Source: an uncultured Bacilli bacterium (lineage in GTDB: Bacteria; Bacillota_I; Bacilli_A; RF39; UBA660). Taken from it: a DNA stretch of 9,837 bases. The position numbers and the translations under genes are program-made. A model generated the notes under the pieces. That model saw only the letters and a program-made list of their open reading frames with translations, was not told the origin of the DNA and made no database searches. The stretch covers positions 1 through 9,837 of the forward strand of contig CALVRQ010000007.1 in assembly GCA_944358685.1 (NCBI GenBank). The letters run 5' to 3'. Shown here one piece after another: positions 1 to 6,108 of the stretch (position 1 is the stretch's first letter; every line of letters starts with the position of its first letter).

Positions 1-8
1 GATTTCAT
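1..8 (-). CDS. Start of a minus-strand gene cut by the left edge
   Basis: Only ATG AAA and two further bases are inside the window, so no product can be named. The call rests on the signals before it. On the minus strand GGTGA lies four bases before the ATG, and a TTGCTT-N17-TATAAT promoter ends just upstream of that. The predicted transcript would begin at or beside the ribosome binding site, giving a leader of only about ten bases. The preceding minus-strand gene ends in its own hairpin, so this looks like a separate transcription unit. The alternative is a plus-strand gene ending here (stops occur at 21-23 and 28-30), but nothing supports it. Confidence 0.4.
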
Positions 9-23
9 GATATCACCAATTAG

Positions 24-52
24 ATTATAAGAAAATTATATTAAAAAAGCAA
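24..52 (-). promoter_or_regulatory. Sigma-A-type promoter for the left-edge gene
   Basis: On the minus strand the -35 is TTGCTT (plus 47-52) and the -10 is TATAAT (plus 24-29), with exactly 17 bases between. The -35 overlaps the tail of the upstream gene's terminator. The start site would fall near base 17, right at the GGTGA. Confidence 0.5.
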
Positions 53-67
53 GATTTGATTATCTTG
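43..67 (-). terminator. Rho-independent terminator of the exported 151-aa gene
   Basis: Read on the minus strand, CAAGAT and ATCTTG form a 6-bp stem (plus 62-67 with 50-55) around a 6-base loop. One C and then six Ts follow. The TAA stop lies within the hairpin. The stem is short and not GC-rich, so the strength is moderate. Confidence 0.5.
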
Positions 68-515
68 TTTTGACTGAAGAAAGTAAATCATTATTGTGAG
101 CTAAAATTTCTGATTTATATTTTTGGACACTGTTAATTAATGATTCATCCTCTGATGATAGAGTATAATTTAATTCATCTTTAGTAGTGATAGTAAGATT
201 TGGGAAAGCGTTAGATGTTGTTTCATTTGCTTTTGGTAAATTATGAATATCACAGGCATCATAAGTGATGATATTTTTATTTAATAATTCTTCTATAAAA
301 TTTGTTTCTTCATTTTGCATTATTCCATAACCACCTAAAGCAATATAAAAGTGTCCGTTTTGTTTGTTTTCTAGAAATAAAAATTCATCTGGATTTACTT
401 GGATATTTGTAATATATTTTTCTTTAGTTGAGTTATTAGTAATAGCTATTCCACTAATTATACTAGCAATACTAGCACCACATATTAATAAAAAGTTTTT
501 CCTTGATATGTTCAT
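60..515 (-). CDS. Small exported or membrane-anchored protein, unknown function
   Basis: I do not recognise this 151-residue protein. It starts with a short basic segment (R5, K6) and a hydrophobic stretch at about residues 8-26, which reads as a signal anchor or uncleaved signal peptide. Cys12 sits too near the N-terminus and lacks a proper lipobox, so a lipoprotein is unlikely. The rest is hydrophilic, with a Gly-rich patch (ALGGYG, about residues 59-64) and a C-terminal half rich in Ser, Glu, Asn and Lys that is probably helical. No catalytic motif is visible. The start is firm: AAGGAGGAAT lies eight to nine bases before the ATG, the strongest ribosome binding site in the window. A consensus promoter precedes it and a terminator follows, so it is monocistronic. 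It could be a lineage-specific envelope protein. Confidence is good that the gene is real, and nil for its role. Confidence 0.7.
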   Translation of the reverse strand: MNISRKNFLLICGASIASIISGIAITNNSTKEKYITNIQVNPDEFLFLENKQNGHFYIALGGYGIMQNEETNFIEELLNKNIITYDACDIHNLPKANETTSNAFPNLTITTKDELNYTLSSEDESLINSVQKYKSEILAHNNDLLSSVKTR

Positions 516-544
516 ATTTTATTCCTCCTTTTTTACAAAGAGGT

Positions 545-572
545 ATTATACTATATTTATATTTTTTGTCAA
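545..572 (-). promoter_or_regulatory. Consensus sigma-A promoter of the exported protein gene
   Basis: On the minus strand, a perfect -35 TTGACA (plus 567-572) and a perfect -10 TATAAT (plus 545-550) are separated by 16 bases. The predicted leader is about 22 bases and carries the AAGGAGG. It lies back-to-back with the uvrC promoter, with 14 bases between the two -35 boxes. Confidence 0.8.
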
Positions 573-586
573 ATTTACGCTTAATC

Positions 587-615
587 TTGATTAAATGATG
601 AATTATCATTATAAT
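587..615 (+). promoter_or_regulatory. Sigma-A-type promoter of uvrC
   Basis: TTGATT (587-592) and a perfect TATAAT (610-615) are separated by 17 bases. Transcription would start near base 622, placing the ribosome binding site at the very 5' end of the message and leaving a leader of roughly 13 bases. Confidence 0.65.
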
Positions 616-621
616 TACTAA

Positions 622-631
622 AGAGGTGAGG
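622..631 (+). promoter_or_regulatory. Ribosome binding site deciding the uvrC start
   Basis: AGAGGTGAGG precedes the ATG at 635 by three bases from its end and about six from the AGGTG core. A longer reading from GTG at 626 would put the start codon inside this site, so the ATG is preferred. Confidence 0.7.
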
Positions 632-634
632 AAT

Positions 635-2401
635 ATGGTTTTAGATAAATTAAAATTGGTGCCACATAAACCCGGGTGTTATTTGATGAAAAATAAGGAT
701 GGGGTTATTATTTATGTTGGTAAGGCCAAAGATTTAAGAAATAGACTTAATTCTTATTTCCATTCTTCACATACTGGAAAGACAGCACGCTTAGTTAGTG
801 AGATAGCTGATTTTGATTATATTGTTGTCTCATCAGAAACGGAATCTTTGATATTAGAGATTAATTTAATTAAGAAGCATGATCCAAAATATAATATTTT
901 ACTTAGAGATGATAAGAGTTATCCTTATATTGAACTTACTTTAGAGAAGGTACCGAGGTTATTAATTGTGAGAAATGTTCATAGAAAGAAAAAAAGAACA
1001 CGTTTATTTGGCCCTTATCCTAATGTTTATGCGGCTAGGAAGGTTGTTAATTTACTTAATAGATTATATCCACTTAGAAAGTGCCGGACATATCAAAAGA
1101 GACCTTGTTTATATTTTCATATAGGTCAGTGTTTGGGATATTGTACAAATAATGTTCCTCAAGATAAGATTGACGAGATGGAGAAGGATATTGTTAGGTT
1201 TTTAAAAGGTGATGATGAGATTGTTACTGATAAGATAAAAAAAGAAATTGAAAAAGAAAGTGAGTCTTTACATTTTGAAAAGGCTTTGGAACTTAAGAAT
1301 TTGCTTGATGATATTAAAGTTATTTTAGTTAAACAGAAGATTGAAGTTCATGATGATATTGATAGGGATATATTTGGATTTTATAGTGATGGCAATTATT
1401 TAAGTGTATTTGTATTTTTTGTTAGAGGAAGTAAAATAGCTGGACATCATCATCAGATTATTCCGTTAATTGATGATGAAGGTGAGGAGTTAACTAGATA
1501 TATTGCGAAGTTTTATGATAAGACTTTAATTCCTAAGGAGGTTTTAGTGCCTAGTATTGCGGACGGTGATTTACTTTCAGATTATTTAAAAGTGAAAGTT
1601 AGAATTCCTGAAAAGGGCGTTAAAAAGAAACTCGTTGATATGGCGTGTGACAATGCTAAGAAGCAACTTGAGGATGAATATGAACTTGTTATTAAAAATG
1701 AGGAAAAGACAGTTAAAGCAAACGAAGAACTTAGAGAGGTACTTGGTTTAGATAAGTTAGATAGGATTGAACTTTTTGATAATGCACATTTGTTTGGAAC
1801 ATATAATGTGTCTGGTATGGTAGTGTTTATTGATGGAACGCCTGCTAAAAATGAATATCGTAAATTTAAGATATCTGTTGATAAGAATGATGATTATGGT
1901 ACGATGAGAGAGGTTGTTTATAGAAGATATTTTAGGGTTTTGAAGGATAACTTAGTTAGACCTGATTTGATTATTGTCGATGGTGGACTTGGTCAGATGC
2001 ATGTAGCTAAAGAGGTACTTGATAGTTTAGGTATGGATATTAATTTGGTTGGTTTAAAAAAAGATGATAAGCATTCGACTAATGCGTTAGTGACATTTGA
2101 TGGGGAAATTCCGATTGAAAAGAGAAGTAATTTATTTCATTATTTAGAAAGAATGCAGGACGAGGTACATAATTTTACGATTAATTATCATAAACAAATT
2201 AGAAGTAAGGGACTTTATGCTTCGATACTTGATGATATACCAGGTATTGGTAAGCAGAGAAAGCAAGAACTTTTAAAGAAATATAAGACGACTGAAAATA
2301 TGAAAAATCAAAGTGTAGATGAATTAGCTAGTATACTTCCTAGAAATGTAGCTATAGAACTTAAGGATATTTTAGAAAGTTTAGATAAAGAAAATAAATA
2401 A
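635..2401 (+). CDS. uvrC: UvrC, excinuclease ABC subunit C
   Basis: UvrC makes both incisions, 3' and 5' of a DNA lesion, in the cytoplasm after UvrA and UvrB have loaded on damage. This 588-residue copy has the full family layout. The N-terminal GIY-YIG nuclease shows G14-C-Y16, Y27-V-G29, R35/R37 and catalytic E75. A four-cysteine cluster at C150, C158, C166 and C170 matches the cysteines that bind an iron-sulfur cluster in E. coli UvrC. A UVR segment at about 203-230 (HFEKALELKNLL) is the UvrB-binding helix pair. The RNase H-like nuclease keeps its likely triad D382, D449 (VDGG) and H512. A C-terminal HhH region includes PGIGKQRKQELL near 535-547. The length is close to the usual 590-610. 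It has its own promoter and a hairpin terminator. The start is set by AGAGGTGAGG. No lesion or missing residue is seen. Confidence 0.97.
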   Translation: MVLDKLKLVPHKPGCYLMKNKDGVIIYVGKAKDLRNRLNSYFHSSHTGKTARLVSEIADFDYIVVSSETESLILEINLIKKHDPKYNILLRDDKSYPYIELTLEKVPRLLIVRNVHRKKKRTRLFGPYPNVYAARKVVNLLNRLYPLRKCRTYQKRPCLYFHIGQCLGYCTNNVPQDKIDEMEKDIVRFLKGDDEIVTDKIKKEIEKESESLHFEKALELKNLLDDIKVILVKQKIEVHDDIDRDIFGFYSDGNYLSVFVFFVRGSKIAGHHHQIIPLIDDEGEELTRYIAKFYDKTLIPKEVLVPSIADGDLLSDYLKVKVRIPEKGVKKKLVDMACDNAKKQLEDEYELVIKNEEKTVKANEELREVLGLDKLDRIELFDNAHLFGTYNVSGMVVFIDGTPAKNEYRKFKISVDKNDDYGTMREVVYRRYFRVLKDNLVRPDLIIVDGGLGQMHVAKEVLDSLGMDINLVGLKKDDKHSTNALVTFDGEIPIEKRSNLFHYLERMQDEVHNFTINYHKQIRSKGLYASILDDIPGIGKQRKQELLKKYKTTENMKNQSVDELASILPRNVAIELKDILESLDKENK

Positions 2402-2405
2402 TATT

Positions 2406-2440
2406 AAAACAAGTAATGGTTTGAACGTTACTTGTTTTTT
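2406..2440 (+). terminator. Terminator after uvrC, possibly bidirectional
   Basis: An 11-bp perfect stem (2406-2416 with 2428-2438) encloses an 11-base loop, and the right arm runs into a T stretch to 2440. The convergent XRE gene ends inside the right arm. Read on the minus strand the hairpin is followed by a shorter T-rich stretch, so it may stop both genes. Confidence 0.75.
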
Positions 2441-2880
2441 GTATGACTTCGGCCAATGAGCCAGTCCATTGAATAGTGATATTTTGAGGCGAGTTTTTTT
2501 AGCATAAGTGTTTGCATTAAATTTGGTTGCTTGGAATTTTTATAGCCAGAATATGTGCTTTTTAAAATTCCAAGTTCTTTAGCTATATCTTTAGCTTGTT
2601 TGCCGTTTTCTTTTTCTAAAATAGTTAATCTTTCAGCCATGAGTTTTTTATCAATAGTGTTTATTTTATTTAGTGAAGAATCATTATTATTTGTTAAATT
2701 ACATACATAGTCCATACTTAAGTTGAATGTATTACAGTAATTTAGTAGATATTTTAATTTGACATTGGCGGTTTCAGCTTCTATATTTGCATAAGCTCCT
2801 CTGCTGATATTTGTTTTTTCAGCTATTTCTCTTTGTTTTAAATCTAGTAATCCTCTAATTTCTTTGAATCTATATTCCAT
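2428..2880 (-). CDS. XRE-family regulator with two tandem HTH domains
   Basis: A 150-residue DNA-binding protein made of two successive XRE (Cro/C1-type) helix-turn-helix units. Unit 1 covers about residues 4-63, with recognition region QREIAEKTNISRGAYANIE. Unit 2 covers about 81-145, with KQAKDIAKELGILKSTYSGY. The ends of the units resemble each other (LSMDYVCNLT against YSMDWLIGRS), which points to an internal duplication. There is no sensor, protease or membrane domain, so it is probably a cytoplasmic repressor. Two HTH units in one chain could bind two half-sites as a monomer. The start is the ATG at 2880, six bases after GGTGA; GTG at 2889 and ATG at 2886 lie within or too near that site. 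It diverges from the secreted protein gene, and their promoters overlap, so that gene and its own promoter are the likely targets (inference). Confidence 0.88.
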   Translation of the reverse strand: MEYRFKEIRGLLDLKQREIAEKTNISRGAYANIEAETANVKLKYLLNYCNTFNLSMDYVCNLTNNNDSSLNKINTIDKKLMAERLTILEKENGKQAKDIAKELGILKSTYSGYKNSKQPNLMQTLMLKKLASKYHYSMDWLIGRSHTKNK

Positions 2881-2894
2881 ATACATCACCCATG

Positions 2895-2910
2895 TTCATT
2901 TTGCCATGAA
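2895..2910. promoter_or_regulatory. Candidate operator, TTCAT-N6-ATGAA inverted repeat
   Basis: A 5-bp inverted repeat with a 6-bp spacer lies across the predicted start of the XRE transcript. Further ATGAA copies occur at 2916-2920 and 2943-2947. The position suits autorepression by the double-HTH protein. In AT-rich DNA short palindromes arise by chance, so this is only a candidate. Confidence 0.3.
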
Positions 2911-2912
2911 AT

Positions 2913-2941
2913 TTTATGAAAAAAAAGTTATTGCAAAGTAA
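2913..2941 (-). promoter_or_regulatory. Possible promoter of the XRE regulator
   Basis: On the minus strand TTACTT (plus 2936-2941) and CATAAA (plus 2913-2918) are 17 bases apart. The match is moderate. Its -35 touches the -35 of the opposite promoter, so the two could not be fully occupied at once. Confidence 0.35.
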
Positions 2942-2959
2942 TATGAACTGATGCATAAT
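2931..2959 (+). promoter_or_regulatory. Promoter of the secreted/surface protein gene
   Basis: TTGCAA (2931-2936) and CATAAT (2954-2959) are 17 bases apart, giving a predicted leader of about 49 bases, the longest in the window. It shares its -35 region with the divergent regulator's promoter. Confidence 0.55.
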
Positions 2960-3014
2960 ATTTTTAGATAATAACCTTTAAAAAGTATGACTATAGATAA
3001 AGAGAGGGATATTC

Positions 3015-3938
3015 ATGAAAGAAAAAATAAAAAGATTTTGGAAACGATATTTAATAGGATTTATAACAGGAATGATAGTGTGTGGGACAGTAAGTGTAAT
3101 AGCGGCGACATATTTTCCAAGTAGTGATGTCACATATGATAATAAAACTAGTGGTTTAGAATCAAATAATGTCCAAGGAGCAATCGATGAGCTTTATAAT
3201 GTTTGCACTTTTAAAGAAATGACACCTGGTGAACTTGTTGACGATATAGGGGTAGTAGATTCAGGAGATGGATTATATAATGATGATTATGAAGATAGAT
3301 ATATTTTTAAGGGTTCAAATCCCAATAATTATGTAACCTTTAATAATGAAGAGGCTGGTTGGAGAATTATTTCTATAGAAGGTGATGGTGTACTTAAGAT
3401 AATAAAAAATGAGAGTGTAGGAAATATTATGTGGGGTTCTGATTATTATAACGAGTGGGATTCATCTGGAGTAGAAATTTATTTAAGTAATACTTTTTAT
3501 AATACTTTAAATAGTATAGCTCAAAGTCAAATAGTGTCGTATAACTTTAGTACTGGACATGAAATTGATGATGATAATTTATCAGATATAATAAAAAATG
3601 AAAATAGTGAAATATGGAATGGGAAAGTAGGGGTAATTAGAGCAAGCGAATATTTACGAGCGAATTCTAATAAAAATTGTGAAACGTTTAGTTTAAATAA
3701 TAATAATTATAATACTTGTCGAGGTACTAATTGGATGTATGACAGTACAAATTGGTGGACATTAAACGCTGCTGGTGGTTCTATGAAAGTTTATTATGTT
3801 TTTTCAAATGGTAAAATTTATTTTGAGGATTATAATATTATGAATTCTTATAATGTTAGACCAGTTGTTTATCTTTCATCATCAGTTAAAATTACAGATG
3901 GAGATGGATCTAAGTCAAATCCATTTATTATTGAATAG
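3015..3938 (+). CDS. Secreted or membrane-anchored surface protein
   Basis: A 307-residue protein with a basic N-terminus and one hydrophobic segment at about residues 12-31. The segment ends in VIAAT, so it may be a cleaved signal peptide or an anchor. After it, TSGLESNNVQGAIDELYN (45-62) resembles linker segments common in surface and phage-fibre proteins. The main domain begins at SNPNNYVTF (101-109) and WRII (116-119) and ends with RPVVYLSSSVKI (282-293) and an N-P-F-I-I tail. I know this general pattern from predicted cell-surface proteins of gut Bacilli and Mollicutes-like genomes, often in many copies, but not its function. C222 and C235 could form a disulfide. There is no LPXTG sorting signal. 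GAGAGGG lies before the ATG. It is divergent from the double-HTH regulator and ends in a strong terminator, so it is a single-gene unit. Confidence 0.85.
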   Translation: MKEKIKRFWKRYLIGFITGMIVCGTVSVIAATYFPSSDVTYDNKTSGLESNNVQGAIDELYNVCTFKEMTPGELVDDIGVVDSGDGLYNDDYEDRYIFKGSNPNNYVTFNNEEAGWRIISIEGDGVLKIIKNESVGNIMWGSDYYNEWDSSGVEIYLSNTFYNTLNSIAQSQIVSYNFSTGHEIDDDNLSDIIKNENSEIWNGKVGVIRASEYLRANSNKNCETFSLNNNNYNTCRGTNWMYDSTNWWTLNAAGGSMKVYYVFSNGKIYFEDYNIMNSYNVRPVVYLSSSVKITDGDGSKSNPFIIE

Positions 3939-3947
3939 AAGTGTGTA

Positions 3948-3977
3948 ATCTAGTGTGCGAGTGCATGCTAGTTTTTT
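3948..3977 (+). terminator. Strong rho-independent terminator
   Basis: CTAGTGTGC and GCATGCTAG pair (two wobble pairs) around a GAGT tetraloop, extended by two A-T pairs, and run into six Ts. It closes the surface protein gene. Confidence 0.85.
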
Positions 3978-4037
3978 GATGTTTTTGTGTCTATTTTTTG
4001 TTTTGTTATAAGACGTTTAAATATAAGGGTTATTGAT

Positions 4038-4055
4038 ATAACTGGTTATAGTTAT
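4038..4055. promoter_or_regulatory. Inverted repeat ATAACT-N6-AGTTAT upstream of the coil/NAGPA unit
   Basis: A 6-bp perfect inverted repeat in the 156-bp gap between the terminator and the next gene. It overlaps a weaker promoter-like pair (TTGATA 4033-4038, GATAAT 4057-4062, 18 apart). It could be an operator or chance; no regulator is implied. Confidence 0.25.
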
Positions 4056-4068
4056 GGATAATTTCTAT

Positions 4069-4097
4069 TCGACATAACTTTACATTTTTTTTATATT
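4069..4097 (+). promoter_or_regulatory. Likely promoter of the coil/NAGPA unit
   Basis: TCGACA (4069-4074) and TATATT (4092-4097) are separated by 17 bases, giving a leader of about 30 bases to the ATG at 4134. The surrounding T-rich DNA makes other -10 choices possible, such as TATAAG at 4110. Confidence 0.45.
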
Positions 4098-4133
4098 TTG
4101 ATATCATTGTATAAGATAAGAGGGTGCGCTTAT

Positions 4134-4697
4134 ATGAAGAAGTCTTTAATGATAATTGGGATTGTTATTATAATTATTGTTGTTGTGTTTTTTGGCGCTT
4201 GGATATGGATTGATGGTTTAAAAGAGGATACGACAACTACTAAGAAAAAAATGGATGAAATATTAGAAGCTTATCCAAAATTTAATGAAGAGGTTGATAA
4301 TTTTTCTACTTTAAGAAATCAACTTTATGAATATAAGGAAAATTTATTTTTAGAGACACTTAGAGATAATGCAGATGCTTGGAATACTTTTATGGAAAAT
4401 TATAGAGCGCAAATTATGAAGGTTGAAGATGCTGCTTCTATACTTAAGGAAGATTGTAAGATTGAGTATGGATATGTGAATGTTAGTTCAAAGTGTACAA
4501 CATTTAAGGCAAATTATGAAGCAGCACATAATTATTATATAAGTGATGTTAAGATGTATAATGAGATGGTTAGTGATTATGAGGAATATAATGCTGAACA
4601 TGGTAATCAATATGCGACAGTTAATAAAGCTTTATATGGACCTTATGATGATTATATTGATTATGATAAAGATGGAGAATATTTTGGGGAAGAATAG
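4134..4697 (+). CDS. Small membrane-anchored coiled protein, unknown function
   Basis: A 187-residue protein with a strongly hydrophobic N-terminal helix at about residues 5-26, very rich in Ile and Val, followed by a hydrophilic helical domain. The topology is probably N-in with the domain outside the membrane. A Thr run and KKK follow the helix. Residues 37-105 look like amphipathic helix or coiled coil. C108 and C121 are well placed for a disulfide. The C-terminal tail is rich in Tyr, Asp and Glu. I do not recognise a family. The start is the ATG at 4134, seven bases after AGAGGGTG; an upstream TTG at 4098 would overlap the promoter and spoil the clean N-terminus. The next gene starts within ten bases of its stop, so the pair is co-transcribed and probably translationally coupled. 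This suggests a partner or accessory role for the NAGPA-domain protein (inference). Confidence 0.82.
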   Translation: MKKSLMIIGIVIIIIVVVFFGAWIWIDGLKEDTTTTKKKMDEILEAYPKFNEEVDNFSTLRNQLYEYKENLFLETLRDNADAWNTFMENYRAQIMKVEDAASILKEDCKIEYGYVNVSSKCTTFKANYEAAHNYYISDVKMYNEMVSDYEEYNAEHGNQYATVNKALYGPYDDYIDYDKDGEYFGEE

Positions 4698-4706
4698 GTG
4701 AATATG

Positions 4707-6005
4707 ATGAAAGATGATGAAATAGAAGTACTATTTGAAGATGAAGAAGATATTGAATTAGAAAAGAAAAGAAAAGAAGCACAAAAAACTAAGGATAACG
4801 ATGAAGATTTTGTTAAAGATCCATCTTTAAATGATGTTTTTCCAGATAAAGATGATGTTGATATTGATAGGTTATTAAATAAGTTTGAAGAAGCTAATGT
4901 TGATGGTGATACCGATGATGTTAATGAAATTTCTGAGGTTACTGTCGAGAAGATTAGTGAAAAGCCAAAGAAGAAAAAAATGAAATTATGGCAGATTATT
5001 TTGGTGATATTTATATGTTTGGCTTTGATATTAGGCTCTGGGCTTGCATTTTTACTATATGGACCTTATCCTAATTTTCGAAATTGGCTTATTACAACGG
5101 CTATGACGACGATGAGTCATAAGTATTTGGCTACTTGGTTTTATGATGATGAGACTATAAATCAAGTGATGCAGGATAATTATGTAAAGGAGTCTGATGA
5201 GGCAACAGATTTGAATGCAATTAGTTTTGTCGATTATAGTAATTCAAAGGTTATGTATAAGAATAAATATGAGAAAGAGATTTTGACACATGAAGAAGGA
5301 GCTAGTTATAAGCTTATCAATATTGATGGTGATGGGATGCGAGGTTATTTGATTGCAATTTATGATCCATCTAAGGTTAAGGTAGCTACTGCTAGTAATA
5401 TGAATAGTAGTGGTGAGATGCTTACGAAGATTGCTGAAAAGAATAATGCTTTAGTGGCTATCAATGCGAGTGGTTTTTATGACCCTGGTTATGTTGGTAA
5501 TGGTGGTAAACCGCATGGAGCAGTTATTCAAAATGGAAAGTTGGTTAGTAATTTACCTAGGTCAAATGTTGGTGGCGGTATTATTGGTTTTACTAACGAT
5601 AATAAATTAATTATGGGTAAGATGACAGCTGAAGAAGCTCTTAACAAAGGGGTTCGTGATGCGGTTGAGTTTGGACCGTTTTTGATTGTAAATGGTGAGC
5701 CTTCATTTATTAAAGGTAATGGTGGCTGGGGAACGGCCCCTAGAACTGCTATTGGTCAGAGACAAGATGGCATTGTGTTATTTTTAGTTATGGATGGTCG
5801 TGATTATGTTCATGGAATAGATGGAGTTGGTATGGTAGAACTTACAGAGATAATGATGAATTATGGGGCTTATAATGCAGCTAATTTAGATGGTGGTACT
5901 TCATGTGGCCTTGTTATTGACGGTAAGCTTACTAATCAACCAGTAAATGGTAGTGGAAAAAAGACTACTAGAGCAATTCCTAATGCTTGGATAGTAACCG
6001 AATAA
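4707..6005 (+). CDS. Membrane-anchored phosphodiester glycosidase (NAGPA domain)
   Basis: Proteins of this family (PF09992) are related to the mammalian uncovering enzyme, which hydrolyses a sugar-1-phosphodiester. Bacterial members are linked to exopolysaccharide or other surface glycopolymers; the substrate here is unknown. The 432-residue chain has an acidic, lysine-containing cytoplasmic tail (1-86), a KKKK patch, one membrane helix (about 94-117), and a linker starting YGPYPNF. The catalytic domain covers about 205-432. Family motifs are AINASGFYDP (251-260), GGGIIGF (289-295), PRTAIGQ (345-351), MDGRD (362-366) and LDGGTSCG (394-401). The domain would face outward. ATG at 4704 or GTG at 4698 are alternative starts; 4707 gives six bases from AGGTG, which overlaps the previous stop codon. 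The 86-residue charged tail is unusual for this family and may bind a cytoplasmic partner. No clear terminator follows. Confidence 0.9.
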   Translation: MKDDEIEVLFEDEEDIELEKKRKEAQKTKDNDEDFVKDPSLNDVFPDKDDVDIDRLLNKFEEANVDGDTDDVNEISEVTVEKISEKPKKKKMKLWQIILVIFICLALILGSGLAFLLYGPYPNFRNWLITTAMTTMSHKYLATWFYDDETINQVMQDNYVKESDEATDLNAISFVDYSNSKVMYKNKYEKEILTHEEGASYKLINIDGDGMRGYLIAIYDPSKVKVATASNMNSSGEMLTKIAEKNNALVAINASGFYDPGYVGNGGKPHGAVIQNGKLVSNLPRSNVGGGIIGFTNDNKLIMGKMTAEEALNKGVRDAVEFGPFLIVNGEPSFIKGNGGWGTAPRTAIGQRQDGIVLFLVMDGRDYVHGIDGVGMVELTEIMMNYGAYNAANLDGGTSCGLVIDGKLTNQPVNGSGKKTTRAIPNAWIVTE

Positions 6006-6073
6006 ATATTTTTCTTTAATAGACATATATTTACATTAGGATAATTATTTTTAATGTCGGTTATATTACGATT

Positions 6074-6082
6074 TGATATAAT
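6074..6082 (+). promoter_or_regulatory. Extended -10 promoter of the DUF3048 gene
   Basis: TGATATAAT is a perfect extended -10 (TGn plus TATAAT). No good -35 stands at the right distance, as is common for extended -10 promoters. The predicted leader is about 20 bases, containing AAGGGGA six bases before the ATG. Confidence 0.6.
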
Positions 6083-6108
6083 AGTAATACAAGGTAAGGG
6101 GATGTTTT

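Noticed and set aside
364..594. Plus-strand frame encoding a hydrophobic 76-residue chain
   Set aside because: It lies opposite the signal segment and promoter of the exported minus-strand gene, has no ribosome binding site and follows the AT composition only.
626..634. GTG start for uvrC, three codons longer
   Set aside because: The GTG is part of the AGAGGTGAGG binding site; family alignments begin near the ATG at 635.
4098..4133. TTG start adding 12 residues to the coil protein
   Set aside because: It overlaps the predicted promoter and start site, and adds residues before a clean MKKS signal-anchor start with its own binding site.
3981..4133. Possible riboswitch or small RNA in the 150-bp gap
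   Set aside because: Only a short inverted repeat and promoter-like sequences are seen; no conserved riboswitch core or long paired structure could be recognised.
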